A stretch of 64,000 nucleotides of DNA from Caryophanales bacterium UBA1188 (GCA_002310135.1 DBYK01000003.1:186001-250000), one strand, 5' to 3'; shown: positions 34,168 through 44,386, counted from the first letter of the stretch. Translations and numbers: made by a program. Notes: generated from the letters alone by a model not told the origin.

Positions 34168-35966
34168 AATAATTCTTTTATTCTTTCTTTAATCGATTTT
34201 TTATCCATTTTATAATCAGATCTTAATTCTTCAACACTACCAATATCTATATAATCAAGAGGGAAACTAAAGGATAATAAATCAACATTTATAGAATTAT
34301 TTCTATAGAAATTATTGATGTATGAATATAGAGATGTTTCACCAGGGGCTTCTTCAACTACAACTATTTTTTGACCTAATTTAGCGATTTCCTTAAGTGA
34401 ATTTGAATCAAGTGGCTTAATAAATCTTGCGTTATAAACTTCAACATCTAATTCTTTCATATCATCTTTAATATAATCAATCATGGATGAATAAGAGATA
34501 ACAATAGCTTTAGGATTTATAACATTATTAACTTTAGTCCAAGTCAAGTCTTCTATATCACTTGATTCAATTTCTAAATTAGGAATAAATCTAGTTTTTT
34601 GATTTGGAATGTGGATTGCGATTGGGCCACTATATTTTAATAAAGCGAAATCTAACATCTCATATACTTCTCTCATATCACGAGGCGCAACAATCTTTAA
34701 ATTAGGAATTGTTGAAAGGTATGAAATATCATATATTCCTTGGTGAGTTTTACCATTAGATGAGACGAGTCCTGCCTTATCAACCACTATCACAAGATGA
34801 ATATTTTGAAGTGACACATCTTGATGAATTTGGTCATAAGCTCTTTGAAGGAATGATGAGTAAATAGGCAGGACTGTATAGTTCCCAGCCATTGCGAGAG
34901 ATGCACTAAATGATGTCGCAAATTCTTCAGTGATTCCTGTATCTATAAAATCACCCTTCATTTTTTCTTTTAATTCAACCATATTTGATGAATAAGTCAT
35001 CGCAGGCATTACAACTTTTAAGTTATTGTGTTTATCATAAAATTTAGATAAATATTCTGAGACAACCTCACTATAAAAGACATTCTCATTATCTTCTTTT
35101 AGAGGAAGTCCACTTTCTTTACTAAATGGAGAGACACAATGCCATGCACCTATCTCATCTTCTTCTGCGAATTTATATCCTTTTCCTTTTTTAGTTACTA
35201 CGTGTAATACTACAGGTCTATTTTGTGAGTCAACATATTTAAAATATTTAAATAAATCTTTGAAATTATGGCCATCTATTGGACCATAATATTTAAAGCC
35301 CATTGCATCGAATACTGTAGGTTTATAGAACAATCTTTTAATTCCGTTCTTAATAGATTTTAAGAAACTATTCTTACCATATTTTTTAGATAAAGTGTTG
35401 TATCCCCTTGATGATCTCAAGTGATCTAACATCTTTCTTATAAATCCAACATTCTTCGAAATTGAGAAAGTATTATCATTCAAAATGATAATGGCTTTCT
35501 TATCTAAAGTAGAAAGATATTCTAAAGCTTCTATTGCTTCACCACCAGTTAAAGCTCCATCTCCAATAATAGATATAGTATCTATGTTTGATGTTAAAAA
35601 GCCTGCCTGAGCAGCAAGTGATGTAGATGCATGAGCAACATCCCATGAATCATAAGTAGATTCTTCTCTTAGAGTAAATCCAGCAAGGCCATTATGAGTT
35701 CTAAGCTTATCAAAATCTTTAGCTCTTCCAGTTAGGATTTTATGAGTATAACATTGATGTCCAACATCAAATATAAATTTGTATCCTTTAAAATATTTAT
35801 GAAGGGCAATAGTTAATTCAACAACACCTAAGTTGCCACTTAAGTGTCCTCCGTTTTTAGAAACTCTATCAATTATGAATTCTCTAATTTCTTTTGATAA
35901 ATCTTTTAATTCATCGATGGATAAATCATCCAAAAAATCTGGATTCTTTATTTCTTTTATATCCAT
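34164..35966 (-). CDS. dxs: 1-deoxy-D-xylulose-5-phosphate synthase
   Basis: 600 residues, slightly short for the family. The TPP-binding region has SIIGDGALTGGEAIEAL and NDNTFSIS; FKYYGPIDGHN and the transketolase-like domain with DTGITEEFATSFSASLA follow. It condenses pyruvate and glyceraldehyde 3-phosphate, the first step of the MEP pathway, and feeds ispH (32320-33165). Two bases after xseB and overlapping tlyA by 4 bases, so it is deeply embedded in the operon. Confidence 0.96.
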   Translation of the reverse strand: MDIKEIKNPDFLDDLSIDELKDLSKEIREFIIDRVSKNGGHLSGNLGVVELTIALHKYFKGYKFIFDVGHQCYTHKILTGRAKDFDKLRTHNGLAGFTLREESTYDSWDVAHASTSLAAQAGFLTSNIDTISIIGDGALTGGEAIEALEYLSTLDKKAIIILNDNTFSISKNVGFIRKMLDHLRSSRGYNTLSKKYGKNSFLKSIKNGIKRLFYKPTVFDAMGFKYYGPIDGHNFKDLFKYFKYVDSQNRPVVLHVVTKKGKGYKFAEEDEIGAWHCVSPFSKESGLPLKEDNENVFYSEVVSEYLSKFYDKHNNLKVVMPAMTYSSNMVELKEKMKGDFIDTGITEEFATSFSASLAMAGNYTVLPIYSSFLQRAYDQIHQDVSLQNIHLVIVVDKAGLVSSNGKTHQGIYDISYLSTIPNLKIVAPRDMREVYEMLDFALLKYSGPIAIHIPNQKTRFIPNLEIESSDIEDLTWTKVNNVINPKAIVISYSSMIDYIKDDMKELDVEVYNARFIKPLDSNSLKEIAKLGQKIVVVEEAPGETSLYSYINNFYRNNSINVDLLSFSFPLDYIDIGSVEELRSDYKMDKKSIKERIKELL

Positions 35967-35968
35967 GA

Positions 35969-36148
35969 TTATTCTTCCTTTATAGTTAATTTTGCTTCAG
36001 CATTTTTTAAAAGATCATAGGCGTGTTTTGAAAGTTCTAAGCCTAAAGAATACTTCTTCACAGATTCATCTAGACTTAATTCACCACTTTCAAGTTCTTT
36101 AACTATTTGTTCTAATTCTTTCATAGTTTCTTCAAATGTCTTTTCCAT
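35969..36148 (-). CDS. xseB: Exodeoxyribonuclease VII small subunit
   Basis: 59 residues: MEKTFEETMKELEQIV at the N-terminus, then ELESGELSLDESVKKYSLG, the XseB helical-hairpin signature. It combines in several copies with XseA to degrade single-stranded DNA. It overlaps the end of xseA by 17 bases and lies two bases before dxs. Confidence 0.95.
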   Translation of the reverse strand: MEKTFEETMKELEQIVKELESGELSLDESVKKYSLGLELSKHAYDLLKNAEAKLTIKEE

Positions 36149-37421
36149 CTTTAGATTCTCCTATAACAATTGATTTTATAGTACCATTTTTTAATTTCGT
36201 ATCGATAATATCTCCCTCTTTAACCATAGATGCATCTTTTATAATTTGATTATCCAAATATGTTATAGAATATCCTTTATCTAGTATAGATAATGGATTT
36301 AGAAGATTTAGTTTTTGATTCAATATCAGATAACTGTGGTTATTATTGTTAACAATATTTAAATATGCATTTTTAATGTTAGATATCAAATTATCAAGTT
36401 TAGTTTTTTCTGCTTTAAGATTATTATAAGGGTTTAAAGCGTCTAATCTTAAACTCAAATTTAATATTTTTTGATTAAATGGAATTAATAGTTTGTCTTT
36501 ATCTTTAAGATACACCGAATTTGAAAACTTATCAACTTTTGTTTTATTGCTTTCGATTATATTCTTAATTGTTGAATTAAGTCTTAATGACAAAGAATCA
36601 AGTTCCATTTTTAAGTCTCTTTTATCTCTTACAACATTTAAGGCAGCATCAGATGGTGTTGCGCATCTTTTATCAGCGACAAAATCACTTATCGTAAAAT
36701 CAGTTTCATGACCTACTGCGCTTATTATTGGTTTTTTTGAATTATAGATTGCTTGAGCAACTATTTCTTCATTGAAAGGCCATAAATCTTCGATTGATCC
36801 ACCACCACGTGCAAGAATAATTACATCTATATCATCATCTTTATTCGCAAGTTCAATCTTTTTAACTATATCGTATTTGGCATCTTCTCCTTGAACCTTC
36901 ATAGGATAGAGTGTTAAATTACTGAATTGACTTCTAGATAAAATTATAGATTTTAAATCCTCAATTACTGCGCCTGTTCTTGAAGTTAAAAGGGCGATGT
37001 TTTTAGGGAATTTAGGAAATGGTTTCTTTCTTTCTTCACTGAAATAGCCAAGTGAACTAAGTTTCAGTTTTAAAGCTTCAAATTTTTGATATAAATCTCC
37101 AATTCCTTTCTCTTTTATTTCCCTTACATACATCTGATATCTACCAGATTTCTCGTACACTTCGATAGAACCTTTAACATATACTTTATCACCATCTTTA
37201 GGACTAAATGGAACATATGAAGCGTATGTTTTAAACATTATGCAAGAAAGCTGAGCGTATTCATCTTTGATTGTAAAATAAACATGCCCTGATTGATTCA
37301 AGGTGTAATTAGATATTTCTCCTTCAACTAAAACATTTTGAAGGAGTGGCATATTTGAGATAGTCTCTTTAATAATTTTAGTTAATTCTAAAACAGAAAG
37401 AGCTTTTAGTTCTTCTTGCAT
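36132..37421 (-). CDS. xseA: Exodeoxyribonuclease VII large subunit
   Basis: 429 residues. An N-terminal OB fold (about 1-100, VEGEISNYTLNQSGHVYFTI) is followed by the catalytic domain with ALLTSRTGAVIEDL, IILARGGGSIEDLWPFN and SAVGHETDFTISDFVADKR, holding the conserved metal-binding residues. A coiled-coil (about 260-370) and a C-terminal tail complete the subunit. It overlaps nusB by 16 bases and xseB by 17. Confidence 0.95.
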   Translation of the reverse strand: MQEELKALSVLELTKIIKETISNMPLLQNVLVEGEISNYTLNQSGHVYFTIKDEYAQLSCIMFKTYASYVPFSPKDGDKVYVKGSIEVYEKSGRYQMYVREIKEKGIGDLYQKFEALKLKLSSLGYFSEERKKPFPKFPKNIALLTSRTGAVIEDLKSIILSRSQFSNLTLYPMKVQGEDAKYDIVKKIELANKDDDIDVIILARGGGSIEDLWPFNEEIVAQAIYNSKKPIISAVGHETDFTISDFVADKRCATPSDAALNVVRDKRDLKMELDSLSLRLNSTIKNIIESNKTKVDKFSNSVYLKDKDKLLIPFNQKILNLSLRLDALNPYNNLKAEKTKLDNLISNIKNAYLNIVNNNNHSYLILNQKLNLLNPLSILDKGYSITYLDNQIIKDASMVKEGDIIDTKLKNGTIKSIVIGESKDGKDI

Positions 37422-37777
37422 AAATCCTTTGCTTTATCTAAGATTTTATTATTGAAGGCAACTTGTTTGCCGTCGATATCTGAATATATTTTTGTTATTT
37501 CTAAGGCTTCGTTGATTGCGACTTGATATGGAGTATCTAAATAGAGCATCTCAAAAACACAATACTTGAGTATTGCTTTATCAACTAAATTGAGCCTATT
37601 TAAATTCCATCCAGTCATTGAATCATTTAATATCTTTTCTATTTCATCAGTGTGTTCTATGAGTTTTTCAATATTTAAGAAAATGGTATCATCTATATCT
37701 TCTTTCTCATATTTTCCACCTACTTCAAGAATATAGAGGAATTTTATTGATTCAATTCTAAAGTCGCGTCTTTGCAT
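37406..37777 (-). CDS. nusB: Transcription antitermination protein NusB
   Basis: 123 residues, all helical. RRDFRIESIKFLYILEV at the N-terminus and YQVAINEALEITKIYSD with FNNKILDKA at the C-terminus are the NusB landmarks. With S10 it binds boxA RNA in rRNA antitermination. It follows potD by eight bases and overlaps xseA, so it may be cotranscribed with the polyamine transporter. Confidence 0.92.
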   Translation of the reverse strand: MQRRDFRIESIKFLYILEVGGKYEKEDIDDTIFLNIEKLIEHTDEIEKILNDSMTGWNLNRLNLVDKAILKYCVFEMLYLDTPYQVAINEALEITKIYSDIDGKQVAFNNKILDKAKDLCKKN

Positions 37778-37785
37778 AATAATAC

Positions 37786-38853
37786 CTACTTACTCTTAGA
37801 TTCTTCTAAGAGATCATTTAATAAATTATAGTGACTATTTGATATAAATCTATAAAGAATTCTATTTGGGCCATATGGCACAAAGAAATCTCTATCTATT
37901 TCATATTCATATTCATCAATTAATATATTGAACACAGTTTCACTTAATGGGCAATACCCTATATAATCAGCATTTTGAGCTTGAATATCTTCTATTTGGA
38001 AATAATCAATAAATTTATATGCGAGTTCTTCGTTTCTTGCGTTATTTGTGATAGCTAAGCCATCAACCCAGATGTTAGTTATATCAGGTGCATAATAATT
38101 GAAATTGATTTCTTCATCATCGATTTCACATTGATAATATTCATCTAAATAATCGCCTGAATAAACGAGCGCAAGGTCAAGCATACCACTATGAACCATA
38201 CTCTTTAAATTATCATCGCCCCAAGCTCTATATGTAACACTTTGAATTAAAGACATAGCCTCTCTTAGTTTTCCTTCATCATTTATATTTATATATTCTT
38301 CATATCCAAGAGCAATTAAAGCTAAAGAGAGAGCATCTCTTGATGAATTATACATTCCTTTATTGTAGGAATTATTTGAAAATAAAACACTAATTCCATT
38401 TTCCAATATATCTTCTTCAAGACCTTCACAATCAGTGTTATATAAGATTCCGACTGTCCCCCAAAAATAAGGGATGAAATAATTTTTATATGGAGTACAT
38501 TGATGTTCTATCAGTTCTTTGGCTTCAGAAAATAGACTGTCATAATTATAATTTTCAAGTTTAGAATAATCTATTTCTTTGATTAAACCTTCTATCATCA
38601 TTCTTTCAATCATATAATCTGAAATGACGACAATATCATATTTTTCATTTTTTAATTTTTGATATATTTCTTCATTTGAATTGAGTTCTGTATAGACAAC
38701 TTTACAGTTGTATTCTTCTTCAAAATCCCTAACGATTGACATATCAATATAATCCCCAACATTTAAAACATATAATTTTTGGGTATTATCACATGCGATT
38801 AAAGAGAATACTAAGGCTATAAAAAGAGAGAAAATTAATAATTTCTTTTTCAT
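37786..38853 (-). CDS. potD: Spermidine/putrescine-binding lipoprotein PotD
   Basis: 355 residues. The lipoprotein signal ends SLIAC with the lipid-anchored Cys at about 21. Type II periplasmic-binding fold with DIVVISDYMIERM, YFWGTVGILYN (the PotD/PotF signature) and DGLAITNNARNEELAYKFIDYF. It captures polyamines for the PotABC transporter encoded directly upstream; it overlaps potC by 4 bases. Rich in Asp/Glu, which suits a cationic ligand. Confidence 0.93.
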   Translation of the reverse strand: MKKKLLIFSLFIALVFSLIACDNTQKLYVLNVGDYIDMSIVRDFEEEYNCKVVYTELNSNEEIYQKLKNEKYDIVVISDYMIERMMIEGLIKEIDYSKLENYNYDSLFSEAKELIEHQCTPYKNYFIPYFWGTVGILYNTDCEGLEEDILENGISVLFSNNSYNKGMYNSSRDALSLALIALGYEEYININDEGKLREAMSLIQSVTYRAWGDDNLKSMVHSGMLDLALVYSGDYLDEYYQCEIDDEEINFNYYAPDITNIWVDGLAITNNARNEELAYKFIDYFQIEDIQAQNADYIGYCPLSETVFNILIDEYEYEIDRDFFVPYGPNRILYRFISNSHYNLLNDLLEESKSK

Positions 38854-39737
38854 ACTAGAACCCCCTTCTTTATTCTTTTCGCATTTCTAATATTCATAAA
38901 TGTAATGATGATTGATGCGATAAAGAAGATTATTGCATTGTATGCATAGACAGTCTTTGGAATATATCCTCTTCTCATTGAACTATCTATCCACGTTGAG
39001 ACATTGAAATATTCTGTGCCAGAGACAAACATTGTGATAACGAAATCATCTATAGACATAGTGAATGCGAACATTGCGCCAGATATTATTCCTGTTGAGA
39101 TTGCTGGAATCACAACTTTTAAGATTGCTTCAAATCTTCCACAACCTAAATCTCTTGCAGCTTCATAGGTGTTTTCATCTATCTGTTTTAACCTTGGGAG
39201 TACAGAGAGTACAACATAAGGAATTGAGAAGAATATATGAGATAAGAGGACAGTGAACATTCCTCTTTCAAGCCCAAACAAAGTTTGGAATAAAACAAAT
39301 ACTAGTAATAATAAGAAACCAGTAACTATATCAGGGTTAACTATAGGCATATTGTTCAATATGTTGAAGAATGTTCTATGTTTCTTATTGAATGAATGAA
39401 TACCTATCGCAAACATTGTACCAAATATAGTTGAAATGGTTGTTGATAAAATTGTAACTAAGAATGTATTAACTATCGCAACTTTTAAACTATCAATATT
39501 TGAAATAAATTTATTATCGATATGATACTGTAGTCCAAATATAGTATCGAAGTTTTCATAGTCACCTCTGAATAGAGAAATATACCATTTTAGTGAGAAT
39601 TCTCTACCTATTTCTGATAAACTATATGTCTTTGTAAAAGACATAATGATGATTAGAATTATTGGTGCATAGATTAGAATAAAAGCTAAGCATAAAAAGA
39701 TAGTGCCAAGGATTTTATAAGGAGTTTTAATTTTCAT
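38850..39737 (-). CDS. potC: Spermidine/putrescine ABC permease PotC
   Basis: 295 residues with six membrane spans and the MetI-type permease EAA loop (YEAARDLGCGRFEAILKVVIP). The second span region ends in TMSIDDFVITMFVSG, typical of PotC. It pairs with PotB to form the channel. Overlaps both neighbours by 4 bases (potB and potD). Slightly longer than average because of a loop near residues 45-75. Confidence 0.93.
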   Translation of the reverse strand: MKIKTPYKILGTIFLCLAFILIYAPIILIIIMSFTKTYSLSEIGREFSLKWYISLFRGDYENFDTIFGLQYHIDNKFISNIDSLKVAIVNTFLVTILSTTISTIFGTMFAIGIHSFNKKHRTFFNILNNMPIVNPDIVTGFLLLLVFVLFQTLFGLERGMFTVLLSHIFFSIPYVVLSVLPRLKQIDENTYEAARDLGCGRFEAILKVVIPAISTGIISGAMFAFTMSIDDFVITMFVSGTEYFNVSTWIDSSMRRGYIPKTVYAYNAIIFFIASIIITFMNIRNAKRIKKGVLV

Positions 39738-40582
39738 ATCAGTGTTTCTCCTTCCTTGTCGACCTTGAGTATTAACACAAATCCAACAATAGTAAACATT
39801 ACAACTAAGAGTGAGAATATACTTCCAACATTATAACCACCAGTTCCTTGGAATCTTGAATATATCATATTTCCAACAAGTATTACAGTGTTATAACTTA
39901 TCGCGTCTGAAACTTCAAAAGTAGTTAATGAAGGGAGGAATGTCATAATTATTCCTGAAACTATTCCACCAAGAGACATAGGAAGCACAACTCTAAATAA
40001 TGATTGAGCATTTGAACATCCAAGATCATAAGATGCTTCAATCACTTTATTATCAATCTTTTCAAGGACTGTATATATAGGAAGTATCATAAATGGTAGA
40101 TACATAGCAGTCATTGAAATTATTATATTCATAATATAAAATTCATTATAATTTAAGTTAAGTATCTCAAAAATTGTTCTCCAGGAAACAATTCTTAAGA
40201 CTTGATTGCACCACAGTGGAAGTATCAAAAATGCCATTAAGATACCTCTTGCGATTCTATTCATTTTAGTCATGAATAAGGCAACAGGATAACCAATTAT
40301 TAGGCATAATAGAGTTACACATAAAGAAATGAGAACGCTTCTTATTACTGCAGGCCAAAATACATTTGAAGCATATTCACTTCCAAATACATATTTCCAG
40401 TTTTCGATAGTGAAACTGAATTCTGCGTTTGGTGAAAAATCATATGATGTAAGAGCTAAAAATATTAAGATTAGACTAGGCAATACAAGAAAGATGGCAA
40501 TCCAAACCAAATAAGGAATTATGAAAGGTTTAGTTGTCTTTAGCTTTCTGTTTGCTCTTTTTGCTAAAGCAACATCATTCAC
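39734..40582 (-). CDS. potB: Spermidine/putrescine ABC permease PotB
   Basis: 282 residues and six spans. The N-terminal FIIPYLVWIAIFLVLPSLILI and the EAA loop VIEASYDLGCSNAQSLFRVV match PotB, as does PSLTTFEVSDAISYNT. Forms the transmembrane pore with PotC. It overlaps potA by 8 bases and potC by 4. Confidence 0.93.
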   Translation of the reverse strand: MNDVALAKRANRKLKTTKPFIIPYLVWIAIFLVLPSLILIFLALTSYDFSPNAEFSFTIENWKYVFGSEYASNVFWPAVIRSVLISLCVTLLCLIIGYPVALFMTKMNRIARGILMAFLILPLWCNQVLRIVSWRTIFEILNLNYNEFYIMNIIISMTAMYLPFMILPIYTVLEKIDNKVIEASYDLGCSNAQSLFRVVLPMSLGGIVSGIIMTFLPSLTTFEVSDAISYNTVILVGNMIYSRFQGTGGYNVGSIFSLLVVMFTIVGFVLILKVDKEGETLI

Positions 40583-41984
40583 TTTCCTCTTCCTCTCTTT
40601 CGTTTGAAATCATAACTTTTTCTGGTTTAATCCAAATACCTGTAGTTTCACCAACGTGGTGAATTTTAGAAGTTGATGAAATGATTTCTTTTCCATTAAC
40701 TTCTATGTATACATCATAATACATGTCTCTTTTCTTGATATCTTTTATGACGCCTTCAAAATCTGATTCTTCGATATCATCAAGAAGAACATCTTGAGTT
40801 AATATCCTAACTACAACTTCTTCTCCCTCATCGAATTCTTCAAAAGGAAGTCCATCTTCTTGAACTCTTTCATATTCTAAAACCATGTCATCTGAAATCT
40901 TCACAGTTTTAGAATCTATTATTACACCACTATAAGTATTGATTCCTGGTTTTTTCATTACAGTTATATTTTCAGGATCAATAGTTAAACCTACTCTTAA
41001 ACCTAGAGGATAATCTTTTGTTGTGTGAACAGTATATTCTTTGCCACTATCAACTATGATATTGATTTCATGAATTGAGCCTTGGAAAGTTTTAGAATCT
41101 ATAACTCCATTTAATTTAGAATCTTTTTCATCTACTATCAGTAAATCTTCTGGCCTAATAACGACATCAACTTCTTCATTCTTAGAAAAGCCAGTATAAG
41201 TACATTTGAAGTTTACTCCTTCAAATTTAACAATATAATCTTTAACCATTTGTCCATCAACAATAGTAGATTCACCAATAAAGTTCGCAACAAATCTAGT
41301 TTTTGGCTCATTATATATCATTTCAGGAGTACCGATTTGAAGGATTCTTCCTTCGTTCATAACAACTACTGTATCAGACATAGTTAATGCTTCTTCTTGG
41401 TCATGTGTAACATAGATGAATGTAATGCCAAGGCTTCTCTGCATATCTTTAAGTTCATATTGAAGATCTTGTCTTAATTTTCTATCAAGAGCGGCAAGTG
41501 GTTCATCTAAAAGCAATAATTTTGGTTTTAAAATTATCGCTCTTGCCATAGCGACTCTTTGCATCTGACCACCAGATAATGTATCAATCTTTCTATCTCT
41601 ATACTCTTCTAGGTGAACTTGTCTTAATGCATCCATAACTCTTTTTTCTATTTCTTCTTTAGATAGTTTTAATAATTTAAGTCCAAATGCAACATTACCA
41701 AAAACATTTAAATGAGGAAAAAGAGCATATCTTTGGAATACGGTATTGATTTGTCTTTTATTAGGTTCAACATCGTTTATTAATTTTCCATCGAAATATA
41801 TTTCACCACTTGTAGGGGAATCGAATCCACCAATCATCCTAAGAAGGGTCGTCTTTCCGCACCCAGATGGTCCGAGTAAGGTGACAAATTCATTTTCCAT
41901 AATATATAGATTGAAATCGTGTAACACTTCTTGCTCACCAAAACTCTTACAAATGTTCTTGAGCTCAACTAGAATTTTAGACAT
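40575..41984 (-). CDS. potA: Spermidine/putrescine ABC transporter ATPase PotA, C-terminally extended
   Basis: 469 residues, roughly 100 more than usual for PotA. The ATPase domain has Walker A GPSGCGKTT (about 38-46), Q-loop VFQRYALFPHL, signature LSGGQMQRVAMARA, Walker B LLLLDEPLAALD and the H-loop Asp/His in YVTHDQEEAL. A TOBE domain follows (about 245-345). The added, very acidic C-terminal segment (about 350-469) appears to contain another OB/TOBE-like repeat (EGVIKDIKKRDMYYDVYIEV). It energises polyamine import and is the first gene of potABCD, after an AAGGGAGGG site. Confidence 0.93.
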   Translation of the reverse strand: MSKILVELKNICKSFGEQEVLHDFNLYIMENEFVTLLGPSGCGKTTLLRMIGGFDSPTSGEIYFDGKLINDVEPNKRQINTVFQRYALFPHLNVFGNVAFGLKLLKLSKEEIEKRVMDALRQVHLEEYRDRKIDTLSGGQMQRVAMARAIILKPKLLLLDEPLAALDRKLRQDLQYELKDMQRSLGITFIYVTHDQEEALTMSDTVVVMNEGRILQIGTPEMIYNEPKTRFVANFIGESTIVDGQMVKDYIVKFEGVNFKCTYTGFSKNEEVDVVIRPEDLLIVDEKDSKLNGVIDSKTFQGSIHEINIIVDSGKEYTVHTTKDYPLGLRVGLTIDPENITVMKKPGINTYSGVIIDSKTVKISDDMVLEYERVQEDGLPFEEFDEGEEVVVRILTQDVLLDDIEESDFEGVIKDIKKRDMYYDVYIEVNGKEIISSTSKIHHVGETTGIWIKPEKVMISNEREEEESE

Positions 41985-42019
41985 ATATACCCTCCCTTAA
42001 TACTTTATCTAATTACTAT

Positions 42020-42907
42020 TTATCTATTAGTGAGAATCCTAATTTTCTTCCCACTATATCCACATGTCACAGGGAATTTAATTGTCACTGCTTCCCCATC
42101 GACATCCCATTCATTTACATCACAATCTAAAGTAAATCTTGAAGATGTAAATGTAATAGCTCTATTCTTACTTACTGCAGCTTCTATTCCAAAGATGAAT
42201 AGATATACTATATTTCTAATTCTATGACCTTTTTCTCCATTAACTATTACTATGTAATAAAGACCGTCTTTTTGAGATTTCTCTGGATTGATTCTAAAAC
42301 TGCCTACTTCTCTTGAATTAGAAATAAACATGAGTGGTGTTTCGTAGACGACACCATCAACTACTACTTTGTGATTCTTTGCCCCCTTAAATAATATTTC
42401 TATTGCATATTTTAAGTAAGCTAATCTTCCAAATTTTCTTTTCTGTTCTTGTGGAGTTATATGAGATACATCAGTAAATGCCCCGAAATCAGCAACATAT
42501 ATAAATTTTGTATCTCCAATACTTCCAACATTGTATTCTTGTGGAGTTGAATTGAGTAAATCTTTAAGTCCAATCTTAATATCTTTAGAAATATTGAGAT
42601 TGTAACTCATATCATTAGTAGAACCACCTGGAAGATAACCAAAAATAGGAAGATTTTCAATATCTGGGATGGAATTAATAACGATATTAAAAGTTCCATC
42701 TCCACCAGAAAAGAATACATAATCATATTCATAACAGGCTTTTTTAATCGTATCTTCCATAAAGGACTTTGATTTAGATTCAATAATATCCACTGAACCA
42801 TATTTTTTTCTTAGTTCTTGATCAATATATCCTAAATTTTTCTTGATTTTACCTTTACCGCTTGAAGGATTATATAAGAATAGAACCTTATTAATCTTCT
42901 TTACCAA
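42020..42907 (-). CDS. Diacylglycerol/lipid kinase (DagK/YegS family)
   Basis: 295 residues with the DAGK catalytic domain: LFLYNPSSGKGK at the N-terminus, the nucleotide-binding FFSGGDGTFNIVIN and GYLPGGSTNDMSYNL. The C-terminal beta-sandwich domain ends with DVDGEAVTIKFP. It phosphorylates diacylglycerol or a related lipid at the inner face of the membrane; the substrate is not certain. It lies 23 bases after pyk and 35 before potA, so it may be cotranscribed with either. Confidence 0.88.
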   Translation of the reverse strand: MVKKINKVLFLYNPSSGKGKIKKNLGYIDQELRKKYGSVDIIESKSKSFMEDTIKKACYEYDYVFFSGGDGTFNIVINSIPDIENLPIFGYLPGGSTNDMSYNLNISKDIKIGLKDLLNSTPQEYNVGSIGDTKFIYVADFGAFTDVSHITPQEQKRKFGRLAYLKYAIEILFKGAKNHKVVVDGVVYETPLMFISNSREVGSFRINPEKSQKDGLYYIVIVNGEKGHRIRNIVYLFIFGIEAAVSKNRAITFTSSRFTLDCDVNEWDVDGEAVTIKFPVTCGYSGKKIRILTNR

Positions 42908-42930
42908 TCTACTTCACTCCAATTATAAAA

Positions 42931-44355
42931 TTATATGGTGATAAGTCTTATCGTATTAGTTTGACCATGAGCTACACCAAAGCCACTAGTCATAATAATG
43001 ATATCACCTTCAGAAAGCCCTATCTTTAAGCTCTCTTGAACTGCAATAAAATCGTGTTCTAAGAAACGTTCAACAGAACGAACCTTTATAGGAGTTACAC
43101 CCCAATAATAAGATAATCTTTGGCAAGTTCTAATTGAATCAGTGCACGCAATTATAGGAAGAGATGGCCTATAATGAGAAATACGTTTTGCGGTACCACC
43201 AGTTTCTGTGAATGCGAATATCGCTTTTGCATCATCTAAAGTGAGTGCACAGTTTGCAACAGATATGCCTATTGCATCGTTTACATTAGATAGGCCTTCA
43301 TTAGTTATATTATTTAGAATCTCACGATAATTAATTAAGTTTTCAACTTCTTTGATTATTCTCACCATTGTCTCAACAGATTCAAGTGGATACTCACCTA
43401 TCGCACTCTCACCAGATAACATTACTGCATCAGTTCCATCTAGAACTGCATTCGCAACATCTCCAGCTTCCGCTCTTGTTGGTCTAGGACAGTGAATCAT
43501 AGATTCAAGCATATGAGTTGCAGTGATTACAGGTTTACCATATTTATTACATAATTTGATTATTTTCTTTTGATATACTGGTACCATTTCAAGAGGAACT
43601 TCAACACCCATATCACCTCTTGCGACCATAATACCATTTGCGACTTTGATAATTTCTTCTATATTATCAACACCTTCTTGGTTTTCAATTTTAGCAATTA
43701 TTTCTATATCAATTCCACCAAGTTTATCTAAGATTTCTCTTATTTCTAAAACATCACTAGGTCTTCTTACAAAAGATGCTGCAACAAAATTAACCTTGTT
43801 ACTTACCGCAAGTTCAAGGTCGTGGTAATCTTTATCACTAACAAATGGCATTGTGAGTATTACACCTGGAGCATTTATTCCTTTATTATCAGAAATAGTG
43901 CCATCATTTAATACTTCCACTTTCATATAATCTTTTTTAGATTCTTTTATCAAAAGAATAAGTTTTCCATCATCAACTAATAGCCTATCCCCAACTTTAA
44001 CATCGGTAAATAACTCTTTTTGATTAATAGAAAACTCTTTATGATTACCAATTCTATTTTCTAAATATACATCTATCAATTCACCAGCTTTATATGATTC
44101 TTGATGATTTTCAAATTGTCCTACTCTAATTTTAGGACCTTTTAAATCTGCGAGAATTCCTATGTATTTAGATGCTTTAAGTGCAGCAGATGAGACAATA
44201 TTAATCGAATCAATGTGATTTTTATCATCACCATGAGAAAAATTAATCCTTGCAACATTCATACCAGCATTCATCATTTTTACAAGCATATCTAAATTAA
44301 GTGATGATGGACCAATAGTACATACAATCTTTGTTTTTCTTTCATCTATTTTCAT
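42931..44355 (-). CDS. pyk: Pyruvate kinase
   Basis: 474 residues from the ATG at 44355. The in-frame GTG at 44364 lies inside the AGGTGGG ribosome site and is unlikely. Landmarks: RKTKIVCTIGPSS, NVARINFSHGD, ILADLKGPKIRVG, IIAKIENQEGVDN (catalytic Lys), MVARGDMGVEVP and PVITATHMLESM. It makes pyruvate and ATP from PEP. No extra C-terminal PEP-synthase-like domain, unlike many Bacilli. A TATAAT lies at 44387-44392 on the minus strand. Confidence 0.97.
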   Translation of the reverse strand: MKIDERKTKIVCTIGPSSLNLDMLVKMMNAGMNVARINFSHGDDKNHIDSINIVSSAALKASKYIGILADLKGPKIRVGQFENHQESYKAGELIDVYLENRIGNHKEFSINQKELFTDVKVGDRLLVDDGKLILLIKESKKDYMKVEVLNDGTISDNKGINAPGVILTMPFVSDKDYHDLELAVSNKVNFVAASFVRRPSDVLEIREILDKLGGIDIEIIAKIENQEGVDNIEEIIKVANGIMVARGDMGVEVPLEMVPVYQKKIIKLCNKYGKPVITATHMLESMIHCPRPTRAEAGDVANAVLDGTDAVMLSGESAIGEYPLESVETMVRIIKEVENLINYREILNNITNEGLSNVNDAIGISVANCALTLDDAKAIFAFTETGGTAKRISHYRPSLPIIACTDSIRTCQRLSYYWGVTPIKVRSVERFLEHDFIAVQESLKIGLSEGDIIIMTSGFGVAHGQTNTIRLITI

Positions 44356-44386
44356 ACAACCCACCTCATTTCTATTCTAATAATAA

